From assembly GCA_009760855.2 (NCBI GenBank), contig WPIO01000050.1, forward strand, positions 173,501 to 237,500: a stretch of 64,000 nucleotides of DNA. Reading direction: 5' to 3'. The notes under the pieces were generated by a model, which did no database searches, was not told the DNA's origin, and saw only the letters and a list, made by a program, of their open reading frames with translations. Shown here piece by piece: positions 33,335-46,975 of the stretch; the stretch's first letter is position 1; each line of letters starts with the position of its first letter. The position numbers and the translations under genes were made by a program. This DNA comes from Cristatella mucedo. Taxonomy: Eukaryota; Bryozoa; Phylactolaemata; Cristatellidae.

Positions 33335-33587
33335 GTTTCTCACCCGGCAGGGGTACCGAGCTTCTCTGATTCGTGGAATGTCGTTCCATTTACTCTATTT
33401 TGATGACGAAGTGGACGGTCGCATGTTTACTACGTGGGGCCTCACTGCCCACTTCCTTCTGCTTGTTGCAGCCATCGCCTTTAATCGCAAGCCTGACTAT
33501 CCTATCTCGATCGTATGTAGTGCCTATCTGGCTCGCTTGAGATCCTATTTCCCGATGCTTGTGTGCACTCCTCCCAGTAGATTGTAA
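33335..33587 (+). CDS. NUDT7: NUDT7-like, exon 3 with PTS1
   Basis: Acceptor CTCTCTTGCAG. Joining CG to G restores an Arg codon, giving KRFLTRQGYR. The exon encodes the C-terminal part typical of this family (FHLLYFDDEVDGRMFTTWGLTAHFLLLVA, where WGLTA matches the 'x-G-x-TA' segment) and stops at TAA 33585-33587. The last three residues are SRL, a valid type-1 peroxisomal targeting signal, matching the peroxisomal location of animal NUDT7. The total of 238 aa equals the usual length of the family. Confidence 0.88.
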
Positions 33588-33589
33588 AA

Positions 33590-34300
33590 GCCGCTGGTCA
33601 CGTGTGCTTCCCAGTAGGGCGTGGCTCATTAAACTGAACTAGTTAATTAAATAGGAAGTCTGCTCGTTCAGCAAATGGGTGTTCAATTGATAAACCATCA
33701 CTGTGCTTTTCAACGAGCTGCTGCTGCTGCAGGTCGATCAGCATTGCAAGGGCTGCCAGATTAGAGCTGGCATCGTGCCATGCGGTCGGTCGATCGGTCG
33801 GTCGGTCGGTCAGCTGCAGCCACTCCCTACTGCTGCCTGCTGCATATGATTCAGCTGCCTGCTGTACATGATTCATTCGATGTAGAAACCAAAGATGGGG
33901 AACCTCAGACGTGATTGATATCACTTCCGTTCATTCACTCCATTGCTGCACTCGAGCCGAACTCTCCGGAATCAGTGTGTTTGCTTTGTTTGTTTGCTTT
34001 TGTGGAATCTGGAATCCCAAATCTGTACATTCTTACGATTCCGTACCGAGTTCAGTGGGGAGCAGCTATTGTAAAGGCTCAGTATTGCTAGTCAGAAATG
34101 TGTTTCGAGTGATTCATTAGCACTTGCTGAGCAGAGGTTTTTGCTCCAAAAGAGTTCATTCAGTACATCAGGGACGGAAGTTGCATTCAACTATGATAAC
34201 TATTTAGCTATAATCTAAAGAATTCTTGGGACCGTGCTCCTAGTGCCACACGTGTGCTAAAGGTTCAATTGACTTGTCAAGCCCTTTGTAGATTTTTCAG
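33590..34300. other. Downstream of the NUDT7-like gene, no feature
   Basis: Likely holds the 3' UTR; ATTAAA-like and AATTAAAT stretches occur near 33629-33648. A short TCGG repeat lies at 33785-33810. No gene recognised. Confidence 0.35.
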
Positions 34301-34304
34301 ACTT

Positions 34305-35480
34305 TGGCTAACAATTATAATAATAATAAGACATTTGTGTAGCATCCTGAGAGATTAATGTCTGTCCAGACTCGTAACTTATGATGGAAATGAAGTTTTT
34401 TGAATTGGTCGGTGACTTGCAATGTCAGTACGCCTAAGCACTCGAATGGACAATTCTCGCCGATCAAGCAAATTCTGCGAGGAGCAGATAGGTTTTCAGC
34501 TTCCATTGAAATATCTTCAAATCAGGGGATATTGTGACGTCTGTCAGGAGTAAGTTCAAGGCTTTGAGAGCATTCGAGCTGAGGCCACGGTCTCCAAACG
34601 ATTTGAGTTTGCTTAGAGACACTGCTAAACTGCTTGAGTCACAAGAGGTGGTGGTACGATTATGCAGAGCCTGATTAGGAGGATTTTATGTAGGGATGCC
34701 GAAATAAGAATAGAGGGACCTAAAATATTGAGTGACAAAACCCTGAAGTCGATACCCTGCATGATATGGAGCCGGCTCGAATCGGTGAGAAGTGTAGTGT
34801 GGCAGCTGCTACATTCGTGCCGTGCTTGGCTGCAGAGTTTTGCACCAACTTTAAAGTGTCTTCCTGCGCAGGCAGGAAGTCTGTTGAGTGATGAGTTACA
34901 GAAGTTGAGACGGGATCCTGCAATTGTGTTCTCCAGCTTCACTGTGTCCTTACCTAAGCAAGTCCAAATTTTCCAACGATAGGTTGCTGAAAGTGGGCCG
35001 GCTTGACCATGGAGCTGATTTAGGTGTTTAGTAAAAGGTCGCTTCTGAACAAGACACCCTGGGATGGGCTAGTGGCACTGCTGGAGCTGATACTTGCGTA
35101 GCCCATTGTAAGGCTGAGGCTTTCCAATTTTTGATGAACACCTACTGTGCCTATAACTAGTAAATTGATTCTTTTGTCATTCCGGTCGCAAAAATCTGGG
35201 CTGCAATCCGAGTGCAAGTATCCATAATACATGCTGCATGGGAGTTGCAACGTTTGCAGGATGAGGACACATGCAGATCTGTGTCATCGTCATAGAAATA
35301 AATGCCTAGATTGTGCTCTCGCAGATTACATCGGCAGGAGGAGGGAGTATAAATTGTTTAAATAAGTAGACCCAAGCACGGATTACACCTGGGTTACTCC
35401 ATTCTTTAAAAAGTCCTCTGATGGTGGGCCCATTGATATCTCGACATTCTTCAGTCTCCTACTGAGGTACGACCTAAACC
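34305..35480 (-). mobile_element. CR1/L2-like LINE remnant
   Basis: Minus-strand C-terminal RT region and 3' end: the ATT-type tail at 34315-34330, a 'LKSFGDRGLSSNALKAL'-like region near 34560-34600, LVQNSAAKHGTNVAAATLHFSP in the frame at 34720-34923, and DD-like upstream parts to about 35450. Many stops. Confidence 0.72.
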
Positions 35481-35727
35481 GAACTTAAGAAAGGCTGATT
35501 TTTCGCTGATCTCGGCGTCAGAAAAGAATGGAGTCACGGACCTCAAGTTTTCCAGTGCTGAGTTCTATGTGCGACTAAAATGGGCTTTCACCGAATCCAG
35601 CGTCCAGCCCATAGACTGGCAGACAAGCTGACCTCTGTGTTCAGACTGAAAGCTGCTATGAAGAAAGTGTTCGAAGATGAGAGGCCACTGTCAACAGCTG
35701 TTGTGAGCTCTCGGCAATGATCTGCCA

Positions 35728-35862
35728 GTTCCTGCAGCAATGCTTCGCTGCAGCAATGTCACTCACAGGCAATGTTACTCTTCAGCAACGTTGCTGTGTA
35801 GCAATATCGCTCTGCAGCAATGTTGCTCTGCAACAATGTCGCTCTGCAGCAACGTTGATGCC
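35728..35862. repeat. 16-bp minisatellite
   Basis: About eight imperfect copies of 'ctctgcagcaatgttg' in tandem; the two most alike are at about 35811-35842. Confidence 0.75.
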
Positions 35863-36204
35863 AATCATGGGATTCAGTTCTCTTAGGCGAACTGGGCAAA
35901 CGTGCTGCGGTGCTACATTTCCAGCCTGCAGGGCTATGGCTACTGCTGGTGCTGGTACTGCTGCTGCTGCTGCTGTTACCTCAGCGAGCCATCGGTCAGG
36001 CTTGCGACCAGCCTCTGCCGACGATCAGAGGCAGAGGCAGCCTGAAGCTTGGAAGTCAACTGGAAGGCACTGTCGATTTTCGAGTTCGCGAGAGACTTCT
36101 CTATGCTTCTCCTACCCTTTGGCGGACCAGGATACCAGCCAGGCTTGCTCTCAACGTTTGGGAGCGAATTGACCTGCTCGACTGCGATTGGCTTGGATTA
36201 CTGT

Positions 36205-36300
36205 TGCATAGTAGTGGCTCCGGCATCGGCTATTCTTGTGGAGACTCTCGGAGACACGAAATGATGTGAGCAGAAAACGAGACTCTCTTTATTTCTCTCA
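36205..36300 (-). repeat. LTR-like remnant
   Basis: The minus strand reads ATTGAGAGAAATAAAGAGAG, TCTCGTTTTCTGC, TCTCCGAGAGTCTCC and ends TGCAACAG. This is the same order of motifs as the LTR-like pair at 10640-10890. No coding region is attached. Confidence 0.4.
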
Positions 36301-36479
36301 ATGCATACATAGACGAGACGAATCACAGGAGCCGTGAAATGGCTTAGCTATGGTGGCCGAAGATGTTAGCTAATTACAACACCAGCATGCATCCGGCGAA
36401 CGCAACACTACAAAGGAACGTCCGAAAAAAAACCGCTCCAATTCTGCAGACTAAATTTGTAGCTCAATTTATATTCTTC

Positions 36480-37145
36480 GGTAAACGTTCTGTAGCTCAC
36501 TGCTTGCTGGTCTACCGGCATGTGCAATCAGGCGCATACAGCTGGTGCAAAACTCTGCAGCTAGGCTTGTCTGTCGTGAGCAGCGCAGTTGCCACATCTC
36601 ACCACTGCTCGCCGATCTGAACTGGCTACCAGTCAAGCAACGTATTGACTTCAAGGTTTTGTCGCTCACTTTTAGGTCACTTCATTCTTCGACTCCAGCC
36701 TACCTATCAGATCTAGTGCCCCACCAGGCTAAGCATCATACCACCCCCTTTTCGGAATCCAGCAGTTTACCAATACCTCGTACAAACCTCAAATCCTTTG
36801 GAGACTGTGCCTTTAATTCGTATGCTCTTAAAGCCCAGAACGCACTCTCGACTTGCGGCACGACATCCCCTGACTGGGTCACATTTAAAAAGAACTTAAA
36901 AACACACCTATTTATGACAACACTAAGTGGGTCCCTGTGATTCGTCCTGTATGTGCTTATGCATGCTGACACTAATCACACTTGCATGCTGACCCTGTGC
37001 TTGTCACCCCTAACCATATTATTCATGTTGTTTATCAAGCATAATATTACTTGCGATTCAATCGCGTTTCCCATTGCAGCAAATGTAAAACGCCGAGAAA
37101 GAGATTGAGTTCTCTGAGGGCGCTTTATCAAGTGTATTATTGTTA
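36480..37145 (+). mobile_element. CR1/L2-like LINE, 3' part
   Basis: One open stretch at 36545-36940 encodes the RT C-terminus (QNSAARLVCREQRSCHISPL, LNWLPVKQRIDFKVLSL, FKKNLKTHLFMTTLSGSL stop). The 3' UTR and the tail GTAAAACGCCGAGAAAGAG...GCGCTTTATCAAGTGTATTATTG follow. It is the best-preserved 3' end of this family here. Confidence 0.88.
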
Positions 37146-37299
37146 CTATTTGTGTGATTTTGCATGCTTTCGCCTAGTTAGTTTAACATTCAGAGTAAGC
37201 CTTAGGCTATCTGGGCAACGGCAAGCATTGAGCCTTTGTCCAGCCATATCAGTCAGATGCAAAAACGCGTTCAGAAAACTTGGCCGGCGGCGTCTTGTC

Positions 37300-38100
37300 G
37301 TAGCATACCACCTGTCAGGGAATGTCTGACGGAAGATTCGCCCTGTGAGGAGACATTGTATAAGGAACCAGCCGCCTAGTATCAGCAGCATAATCTATGG
37401 GTTTTCGCGATTCGCCGACGGCTTTCAATACAGAATAACGCATGTCTAAGACAGAGAGAAGGAGATCCGCCTGTGTTTCAGATGTGCAGGCTCTGCTAAC
37501 AGCAGAAGTCGGGCGCGTGCCACCGCGGGAGAATGAGCGACCGCTGCGGGTCACGTGATATGCGACCTTGGAATAGGACCGTACGCTGGAGCTCGGACAG
37601 AAGCTGAATCAGCCCACGAGCGAAATTCGTCGCAGGCCGATGATTCGTCACATGCTTGGTCACACGATGGTCAGCTGGTTTGTAGAAATGAGTGTTGAAA
37701 TCGCCTAGTACGAGGAAGGGAGGATTCCTGGAGCGCAGACTCGAAATGAGATCGGAAAAGTCGAATTTCGGTATTTCCGAGGGGTGGCGATTGATGGCTG
37801 TCACCAATAGACAGTTCGCAAGACCTAGGGGCACTGGCTAGGCTGGGCCTCCTTTGAAGGTCGTTTGCTCAATAACGCCCAGGGGAAGAAGCAGATATAG
37901 CCGAAAGACTACATCGGCAGGTCTGCATTGTTGGGAGCCAAAAGTCTCTGCTTCGGGCAGCTTACTTTTAAAATGGCCGCATGTGGACGCAAGTCTTTCG
38001 TGGGACCGCGTCCGAGCGAGAGCGGCACGCTCCGCGAGCGCGCCGCTCCGGAGAGCATGCAAACACGCAACATTGACTAGTACGACTCGTCGTTGGTGAG
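37300..38100 (-). mobile_element. LINE endonuclease-domain fragment
   Basis: The minus-strand frame at 37496-37834 contains FLVLGDFNTHF, the GDFN motif of APE-type LINE endonucleases, with a preceding VTAINRHPSE and a following ARGLIQLLSE. The upstream piece at 37838-38062 may be its N-terminal part. It is a different family from the CR1/L2-like elements nearby. No RT is attached. Confidence 0.65.
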
Positions 38101-38599
38101 ACGGAAGACTGAGCGCGAGTTCCGTGAGGTCAAGGGTCGCTGTAACATAGCGATGCAGGGATTAGGCTACGAGTAAATTAGAAATATCCCGAAAGCCTTA
38201 ATTAAGCTTCAAAACTGCAGCAACGAGTCGGCGAATGGCGGCTAGCTACAAAGGTCTTCGGTCTCTACTTTGTAGTTGCAGCTTTCCTCCAGTGCAAGAA
38301 ATAGCTTTTAGCTATAAAGGAGTGAACTAACGCTCGCTGTGAGACCGCAGCTTTAGTTTGGGCCGCACCGCGGGTGTGCCTGCCCGTCTGTCTGTCTGTT
38401 CACAAAGCAGCAAAGACTAAGCAGGTATTACGTAGGAGAGTTTACCATCGCCCACTTCCAAACGTACGCGCGTTTCGGTAAGCATACGGTAGCCAAGAGA
38501 TTCTATCTCATGCAACGAAAAGAAATTGAGAAGCATAGCCGATTCAGGAGGGAAGTCAAGTTCGTCACCAGCTGCAGCGGCTTATAAAGCAGCCTCTTT

Positions 38600-38990
38600 T
38601 GGGAATGTATGTAATGTAATGTATCTCCGTCAGTAACTCCACAAAGTCATAAAGACCATGTGGGTGTTACGCAGGAGAGTTTTGTATAGCGCACTCACAG
38701 CCTAAGCGGCTTTCGGTACGCATTCGGTAGCCAACAGACTTCGTCTCACGCAACAAAGAGAAAGTGGGAAGCATAGCATAGTCAAGAGAGCAGTTGAGGT
38801 AGTGAGTAGCATAGAAGTAGCAGTTCAGGACCGCTGAAAAAGATGTGCCATAGTCGGCAGTTGGAGAGTAGATGTCGTTGCGTAAGAATTGTGGAAGCGA
38901 GTTCCACAGTCTAGGACCTGCAGAGCTAAAGCTTCTGTCGCCAACTGTCTTTAAGCGGAGGAATGGGACAGCTAATTAACCCAGTTAAAG
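38600..38990 (-). mobile_element. LINE family B, 3' end
   Basis: The minus strand matches the C-terminal end of the element at 63085-64000 (GDRSFSSAGPRLWNSLPQ-like at about 38880-38960), then the 3' UTR with GCGCTATACAAAACTC and a terminal TGTAATGTA-type tail near 38610. Another 3' end of the family is at 46690-46975. Confidence 0.8.
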
Positions 38991-39039
38991 ACGAATTACT
39001 GCGGTTATGTGCCAGACCCCAGAGATCTAGTGAGATAAA

Positions 39040-39489
39040 ATAATAACAATAGTACGTTTGTATAGCGCCCTCCGAGAACTTAACGTCTTTCTAGGAACTT
39101 ATCTTTAGCCATCCACTGCGATAGGCTGGTCCTAATCCTGGACAGGGGGTCCAACTAGCGACTAGCTGTGCTGTGCCTTTACTCAGCGCAATGTTTTAAG
39201 GTCAAGCATTCGTCACAGAAAATGTAACATAATTTGTGAAAAATAATTGTGCTAATTAAATTATTAAAATAATTCATAACGCGTATTTAAATGCCTAAAT
39301 TACCCGCATTTATGATGGTCGCTCTGCAGCTACACTAACTGATTTATCTATCGTTTCGGCCGAACTCTTAGAGTCTACTATCAGGTATCCAGTTCTATCG
39401 TTGTTTAGCTCAACATTGGCCGATATCCCAGATCGAATATCTGCATGGCAGGCATTAATCTCTCTAACTAAGTGGTCATTAGGCCTGTT

Positions 39490-39490
<1 letters not shown>
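39040..39490. other. Repeat-like debris, unassigned
   Basis: 39050-39100 contains a reversed LINE/SINE-type 3' end (TTTGTATAGCGCCCTCCGAGAAC). The rest up to 39490 is AT-rich and unassigned. Confidence 0.4.
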
Positions 39491-42260
<2,770 letters not shown>

Positions 42261-42284
42261 AACCGTATCTACTTATCACAGCAT

Positions 42285-42530
42285 TTGGTGGGTCCCTGTG
42301 ATTCGTCCTTAATGTGCTTATGCGTGCCGACACTGTGCATGCTGCCACTAGCCATGCTGGCATGCTGATCCTGTTCATGTCAGCTCTAACCATGTTATTC
42401 TTGTTGTTTATTGACCATGCTACCACTAACCATTTGATCGTGCTTCCTTTCCGCAATTGTAAAGTGCCTAGAAAGATGCTGGGTTCTCTGAGGGCGCTTT
42501 GTCAAATGTATAATTATAATTTTTAAGTAA
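42285..42530 (+). mobile_element. Second LINE 3' end in tandem
   Basis: Repeats the end of the preceding element: GTGGGTCCCTGTGATTCGTC, then the tail GTAAAGTGCCTAGAAAGATG...GGGCGCTTTGTCAAATGTATAATTATAAT. It holds only 3' UTR sequence and may come from an independent 5'-truncated insertion or a tandem duplication. Confidence 0.75.
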
Positions 42531-42539
42531 TTAAGCTTA

Positions 42540-43090
42540 GTCGTAAGCACCAACATATGTTTCCACGCTAGTTGGCTCTCCTAACACAAATGGCCTCAGC
42601 AGTGTCTGCAGATGCACAGCTACCTACTCAGTGCCCAGCAAGGCCATTGCTGCAAAGCTGCGACTCATCTTCTCGGAAATCCATACCCCAAGATAAAAGT
42701 GACTATACCTGCACTAACTGCCAGAGGGCCAGAAAGCGGCAACGATGCATTAAATGTCCAAGAGGAAATAAACTGGCAACAGTTCGATCAACAGGGCCAT
42801 TAGGCCATTGCCAAGGCCAATGGGTCAACTGGGCAGAGCACGAATAACCAGGCCGTAAGCAGTTACAGGCCATAAATCAGCCGGAGAACCACTTAAGTAT
42901 GTGGTATCCCTACGCTCTGTGCTTCGCTTCATTTTAGGATTAATAAACTCCCTCTTGCCGATGAGATCGCCAAGTGCAATCCAGGCTTTCACCTTTGTGT
43001 AGATGACAGTAGATGTCCTTTGCTTCTATCCCTCCTTTCAGCCTTTCAGCCTTTTCGTACATTTTCTTTAGTCGCTTGATGTATGCATTG
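42540..43090. other. No gene recognised
   Basis: The ORF at 42572-42847 has two CxxC-like pairs (CTNC, RCIKCP), but these look accidental in a Lys/Arg-rich frame. 42950-43050 resembles diverged LINE RT ('FHLCVDDS' near 42990). Confidence 0.3.
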
Positions 43091-43599
43091 ACGACATCCA
43101 TGGATGGCTTTTAACTTTCTTAAATTCAATGACGATAAAACCAATTTACTAGTCACTGGCACACCACGTGACTCAGAAATTGGAAAGCTTAAAGGGTCAA
43201 AATCGAATCTACTTGCTTATCTCCTATTGCATCTGCACGAAATCTAGGTGCCCTGTGTGTGTTAAGTGACCCTTTCACTAGATGACTAAATCAGCTCCAC
43301 AGTCGAGGCTGCATTCTTTCAGCTACCGTGGTATGGCTAAAATTCGGGCTTGCTTAGACATACTACATCTAAATTGTTCCATGCATCTCTAACATCTGAT
43401 GTTCCCGATTTCTGCAACTCACTGTTTGCTGGTCTACCGGCGAGTGTAATCTGCGGCTTTCAGTTGGTTCGAAGCTCTGAAGCTAGGTTTGTTTATCATG
43501 AGCTTTGCAATTGCCGCAGCACACCACTTTTTGCTGACCTGCCCTGGCTTCTAATCAAGCAGCGTATCGACTTCAAGGCTTTGTCGCTGCCCTGGTTTG

Positions 43600-43735
43600 G
43601 CCCAATGATTGTGGCGCTCGACCCGATCAAGGTCAGGCCAAGGTCGTGGGCTCAAGCCCGTGGAGAGGCATCTGCGAGGCATCTGAATACCTGAATAGAG
43701 ATAAGTTCTCTGAGGGCGCTATACAAAAGAATTAT
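43600..43735 (+). mobile_element. SINE family 2 with LINE-type tail
   Basis: Head CTGGTTTGGCCCAATG, AGGTCGTGGGCTCAAGCCCG (B-box-like), then CTGAATAGAGATAAGTTCTC and TGAGGGCGCTATACAAAAG, the clearest match between this SINE's end and the LINE tail. It is inserted in a LINE of the very family whose tail it carries. Confidence 0.85.
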
Positions 43736-43882
43736 ATATATATATATAAACACATAATATATATATATATATATATATATACAAACACATGATATATATA
43801 TATATACAAACATGTAATATATATACATATTCAAATATATATATATACATGTATATATATATGTATATATATATATGTGTGC
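43733..43882. repeat. AT-rich microsatellite at SINE tail
   Basis: (AT)n with CA interruptions, starting at the SINE's 3' end. Confidence 0.9.
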
Positions 43883-44133
43883 ATATATTTGTCACTCACT
43901 TTGAGGTCCCTTCATTCTTTGGGTTCAGCAGAACTACTTCCCTACCAGGCAAGACATCGTGCCACAAGCTTTTCTGAATCAAATCGCTTAGCTATTTCTC
44001 GTAAGAACCTAAAAATCGTTTGGAGACGGTGCCTTTAGTTTTCATGCTCCCAAAGCCTGGAACTCGCTCCTGACTGATGACACAATGTCATATAACTAAA
44101 TGAAATTTAAAAAGAAGCTAAAACTGCACCTGT

Positions 44134-44430
44134 TTGTGGAATTTTAAGGCAGAAAACTACAAGGAACTAGTAAAAGACATGCTGATGCAGTATCAGAAAT
44201 GTGGCTGCAATATGTCCAGATCCACTTCTTTCATTCCCATTTGGATTTCTTCCCTGACAGCTGCGGTACGTTCAGTTATGAACATGGCGAACGTTTTCAT
44301 AAAGATATTTCAACAATGGAACAAAGATACCAGAGAAAATGGTCCACTGCAATGCTGGCTGACTACTGCTGGTCGCTACCCAGAGATGCTCTGAACAGCT
44401 GCACAAGAGGTCGAAGACGTAGTCTATGAC
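44134..44430 (+). mobile_element. Fragment of a widespread animal repeat-encoded protein
   Basis: Two overlapping frames give one continuous similarity: ELVKDMLMQYQKCGCNMS (44134 frame), then IHFFHSHLDFFPDSCG, EHGERFHKDISTMEQRYQ and MLADYCWSL (44199 frame). From memory, this series of motifs (HSHLDFFP, HGERFHxDI, ADYCW) recurs in uncharacterised proteins of many arthropod and cnidarian genomes, probably transposon-borne. One frameshift near 44215 breaks it. The function is unknown to me. Confidence 0.5.
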
Positions 44431-44644
44431 TTGATTTTTACAGGTATTAACCGTAGGCCTATTTCTATTGGCATGATGTACACATTAATTTATTGTAGAT
44501 TACTCTAAAAGGAGAGGCAATTTTTTTTGCATTGTGACTCATGTTCGGGTTGAGCACATACGACGAATTGATAAGGAATGGGCTAATTTTATTTAAGCAC
44601 CACGACTTTTGTAAGATTTTTATTGACCAGTGTCATGGTTCCTT

Positions 44645-44735
44645 TACTATATATGTAAAGTGCCTAGAAGGAGATACAGTTCTCTGAGTGCGCTATACAA
44701 ATACAATCTTTATTACTAATATTAAAATACAGCTT
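44645..44735 (+). mobile_element. LINE 3' tail fragment
   Basis: ATGTAAAGTGCCTAGAAGGAG...GTGCGCTATACAAATACAATCTTTATTACTAATATT. Family tail only. Confidence 0.75.
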
Positions 44736-44744
44736 TTTCGACCT

Positions 44745-45080
44745 ACAATGACTTGAATCGAGTACTTTTTGACGAAGCTTTGTTTGGTGCTGGTGCAGTG
44801 GCTCAGCCACTCAGTCGCCTGATTTGAACCCTATTGAACAACCAAAATAATAATAATAATAATAATAATAAAACACTTGATCATGGAGAGCTATCGGAAC
44901 CACAGAGAGCTATCGAAAGGTGGCTGATGTGTAGTGTTCGGCCTAAACCGTTAGCATTAACTTATCGGTAAAACTCAGGCTACCATTGAATGCTCTACAG
45001 CAGAAGAGACAACCCAGAAGCTAGTTGCCTCCATTCCTGGCCAGATATGGAATGTCATAAAAGAATTTCGGTGAAACGAC
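44745..45080 (+). mobile_element. Tc1/mariner transposase fragment
   Basis: Reading TCG CCT GAT TTG AAC... gives QSPDLNPIEQ at about 44812-44842, the segment carrying the second catalytic Asp region of Tc1/mariner transposases. An ATA/AAT repeat interrupts, then TQKLVASIPGQIWNVIKEF at about 45010-45070 matches the usual C-terminal end. Frameshifted and without visible terminal repeats: a dead remnant. Confidence 0.7.
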
Positions 45081-46040
45081 GTCACCCAAAACGCATAAAC
45101 ACTTAACAGCATACGTGCTTCTTTTTGGAATGCCAATAACTATTTTCGCATGCTTTGCATAACTTTAGTATACCTGGTGTCGTAAAAAACCCTCTTCTAA
45201 CCCAAACGAATTTATAGCCACAGCAGAGGCGGCGGCCATGCTGTGAGGATGCTTTTGTGCCTCCGTATGCGAGGATTAAATTCGGCCTTGACAGACATTG
45301 ATGCACCGAGCTCAAACATTTGCTAGCCCACCCAATCGCGACGTGTCGGCGTACGTTCTAAAATTATTGTTGAATGGCAGCAATTCGCTGTCATGCCAAA
45401 ATCTGCTCGGGCCCGTGCGCACAAAGCGAAAGCATCTCCAGCACATAGCAACCACTCGTTGAGCCGAGGTGAGCAGTGGCAACGTGACTGGTCGAGTTGA
45501 TCGGGGGGGGGGGGGGGGGAGCGCGGAGAAACAGCTCGAATACTCGAATGTCGAAAGAACAGAGCAGATACTCGACTTTATTTATTTACTTTTTAAGACG
45601 AGAATATACAAATCTGTACAACTGTTCTATGTACACAGTAGCAAAAAAAGAAAAAAGAGGAACCGCTCAGTTCATCGAAGCTCCTCGACTTTGGTCACAA
45701 CAGTTACGCAAGGGTCAACATTTGCAACCCACTCGCGTGCGAGCAACTAGAATTGCACTTTAACAGTACTAAAAAGTGAGTACCATTTCAAAAATAACGC
45801 ATCCCGAGAACAGGCAGAAGTGCAAGCACTCATCGGCTGCGGTACTCACGGAGGGCACGGCAACACGAGCACGGTATTGCACCGGAGACATGGTAAAACC
45901 TCACCGAGACAGTCGATCCACAGATCGAATCGCTAACCAACAGGAATCGACGATGTATTACGCGCGGAGTCAAGGCAACACGAGAACGATCTTTCCTCAG
46001 TAGACATCACAAAAGAACCCTACGGAGGGCTACAATGCAA
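45080..46040. other. Region downstream of the ETS gene, no feature
   Basis: Contains a G-run of about 16 at 45505-45520 and no recognisable gene. The ETS gene's 3' UTR may extend to here on the minus strand. Confidence 0.35.
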
Positions 46041-46081
<41 letters not shown>

Positions 46082-46098
46082 GTCTCTCTCTCCCTCTC
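46040..46098. repeat. (CT)n microsatellite
   Basis: CT run with TGT and CCC interruptions, about 270 bp beyond the ETS gene's stop codon. Confidence 0.9.
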
Positions 46099-46365
46099 GT
46101 TCTATCTGTACAGAGGTCATTGCAAAGTGTCAGCTCATAGGTTGTGATTGACGCCTCTTCCACGATGATGGACACGACGCTGCTGCAATACAGCTATGAG
46201 ACACAACTCCAGTACGCCCACCAGGAGGCAGCCCAAGGGAGGCTGTGCGCCGGCCGACAAAGCGTCCACGCAGCATCTGCTGCTGCTCTGCCACCGAGCA
46301 CTGGTGCAAGAGCGATGCAAGACAGAAAGGCTAGAGCCGGCGGCAAGTGAGCGACTGGCCAGAGG

Positions 46366-46462
46366 CTAGCGAATCTCCACAATGTCGCGAGGCACTTCGG
46401 CAAACTGATACACCAGTCGCTGTCCTTCGACTTTGTTCAAGATTCCTCGGGCGTAGTAATAC
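46366..46462 (-). CDS. ELF1-like: ELF/E74-like ETS factor, last exon (ETS second half)
   Basis: Acceptor GTTGTCGCTGCAG (minus strand), then G TAT TAC TAC. With AG from the previous exon this restores RALR-YYY. It encodes [20 protein letters not shown], the end of the ETS domain, then [11 protein letters not shown] and a TAG at 46366-46368. The VPRDIVEI extension after VYQF is like insect E74 and ELF1/2/4, not like other ETS subfamilies. The protein ends 11 residues after the domain, so the long C-terminal region of vertebrate ELF proteins is absent, at least in this splice form. Confidence 0.85.
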
Positions 46463-46689
46463 CTGCAGCGACAACAAGCTCCGAGTGAAGCAACAGCCCC
46501 AATGGCTCTCCAGCAGAGCTAGGCATAACGAATGCGAGCATGAGCCCCCCCCCACGATTGGAGCTCGCGTTCTGAAAAGGAATTCAGAAGAGAGAGCCAC
46601 TGGTTGGAAACAATGCAACGGTTCAACTATCAGCGTGATGCAAATGACATCGAAAGCTCTCACTCAAAAAATCCCTAGCTCTGCATATG

Positions 46690-46975
46690 TGTAATGTAAT
46701 GTATCTCCGTCAGTAACTCCACAAAGCCACAAAGACTATGTGGATGTTACGCAGGAGAGTTTTGTATAGCGCACTCACAGCCTAAGCGGCTTCGGTACGC
46801 ATTCGGTAGCCAACAGACTTTGTCTCACGCAGCAAAGAGAAAGTGGGAAGCATAGCAGAGTCGGGAGAGCAGTTGAGGTAGTGAGTAGCATAGAAGTAGC
46901 AGCTCAGGACCGCTGAAAGATGTGCCATAGTCGGCATTAGGAGAGTAGTTGTCGTTGCATAGACATACTAGACTA
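46690..46975 (-). mobile_element. LINE family B, 3' end
   Basis: Nearly the same sequence as 38600-38880, ending in the TGTAATGTAATG tail at 46690-46705. It sits in the intron that splits the ETS domain and lies on the same strand as the gene. Confidence 0.8.

Larger units (their letters stand above)
43095..44130 (+). mobile_element. CR1/L2-like LINE remnant split by a SINE
   Basis: Left part at 43095-43598 (KFNDDKTNLLVTGTPR, then CNSLFAGLPASVI, LLIKQRIDFKALS). The right part resumes at 43888 with LSL... (SLGSAELLPYQARHRATSFSESNRLAISRKNLK) to about 44130. The break holds a SINE and AT microsatellite. Frameshifts are present. Confidence 0.8.

Noticed and set aside
35728-35862. CRISPR-like array
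   Set aside because: The repeats are head-to-tail without unique spacers, an ordinary minisatellite in animal DNA.
42572-42847. Small Cys-rich zinc-binding protein
   Set aside because: The CxxC pairs are irregularly spaced in a Lys/Arg-rich frame; an overlapping frame is open as well.
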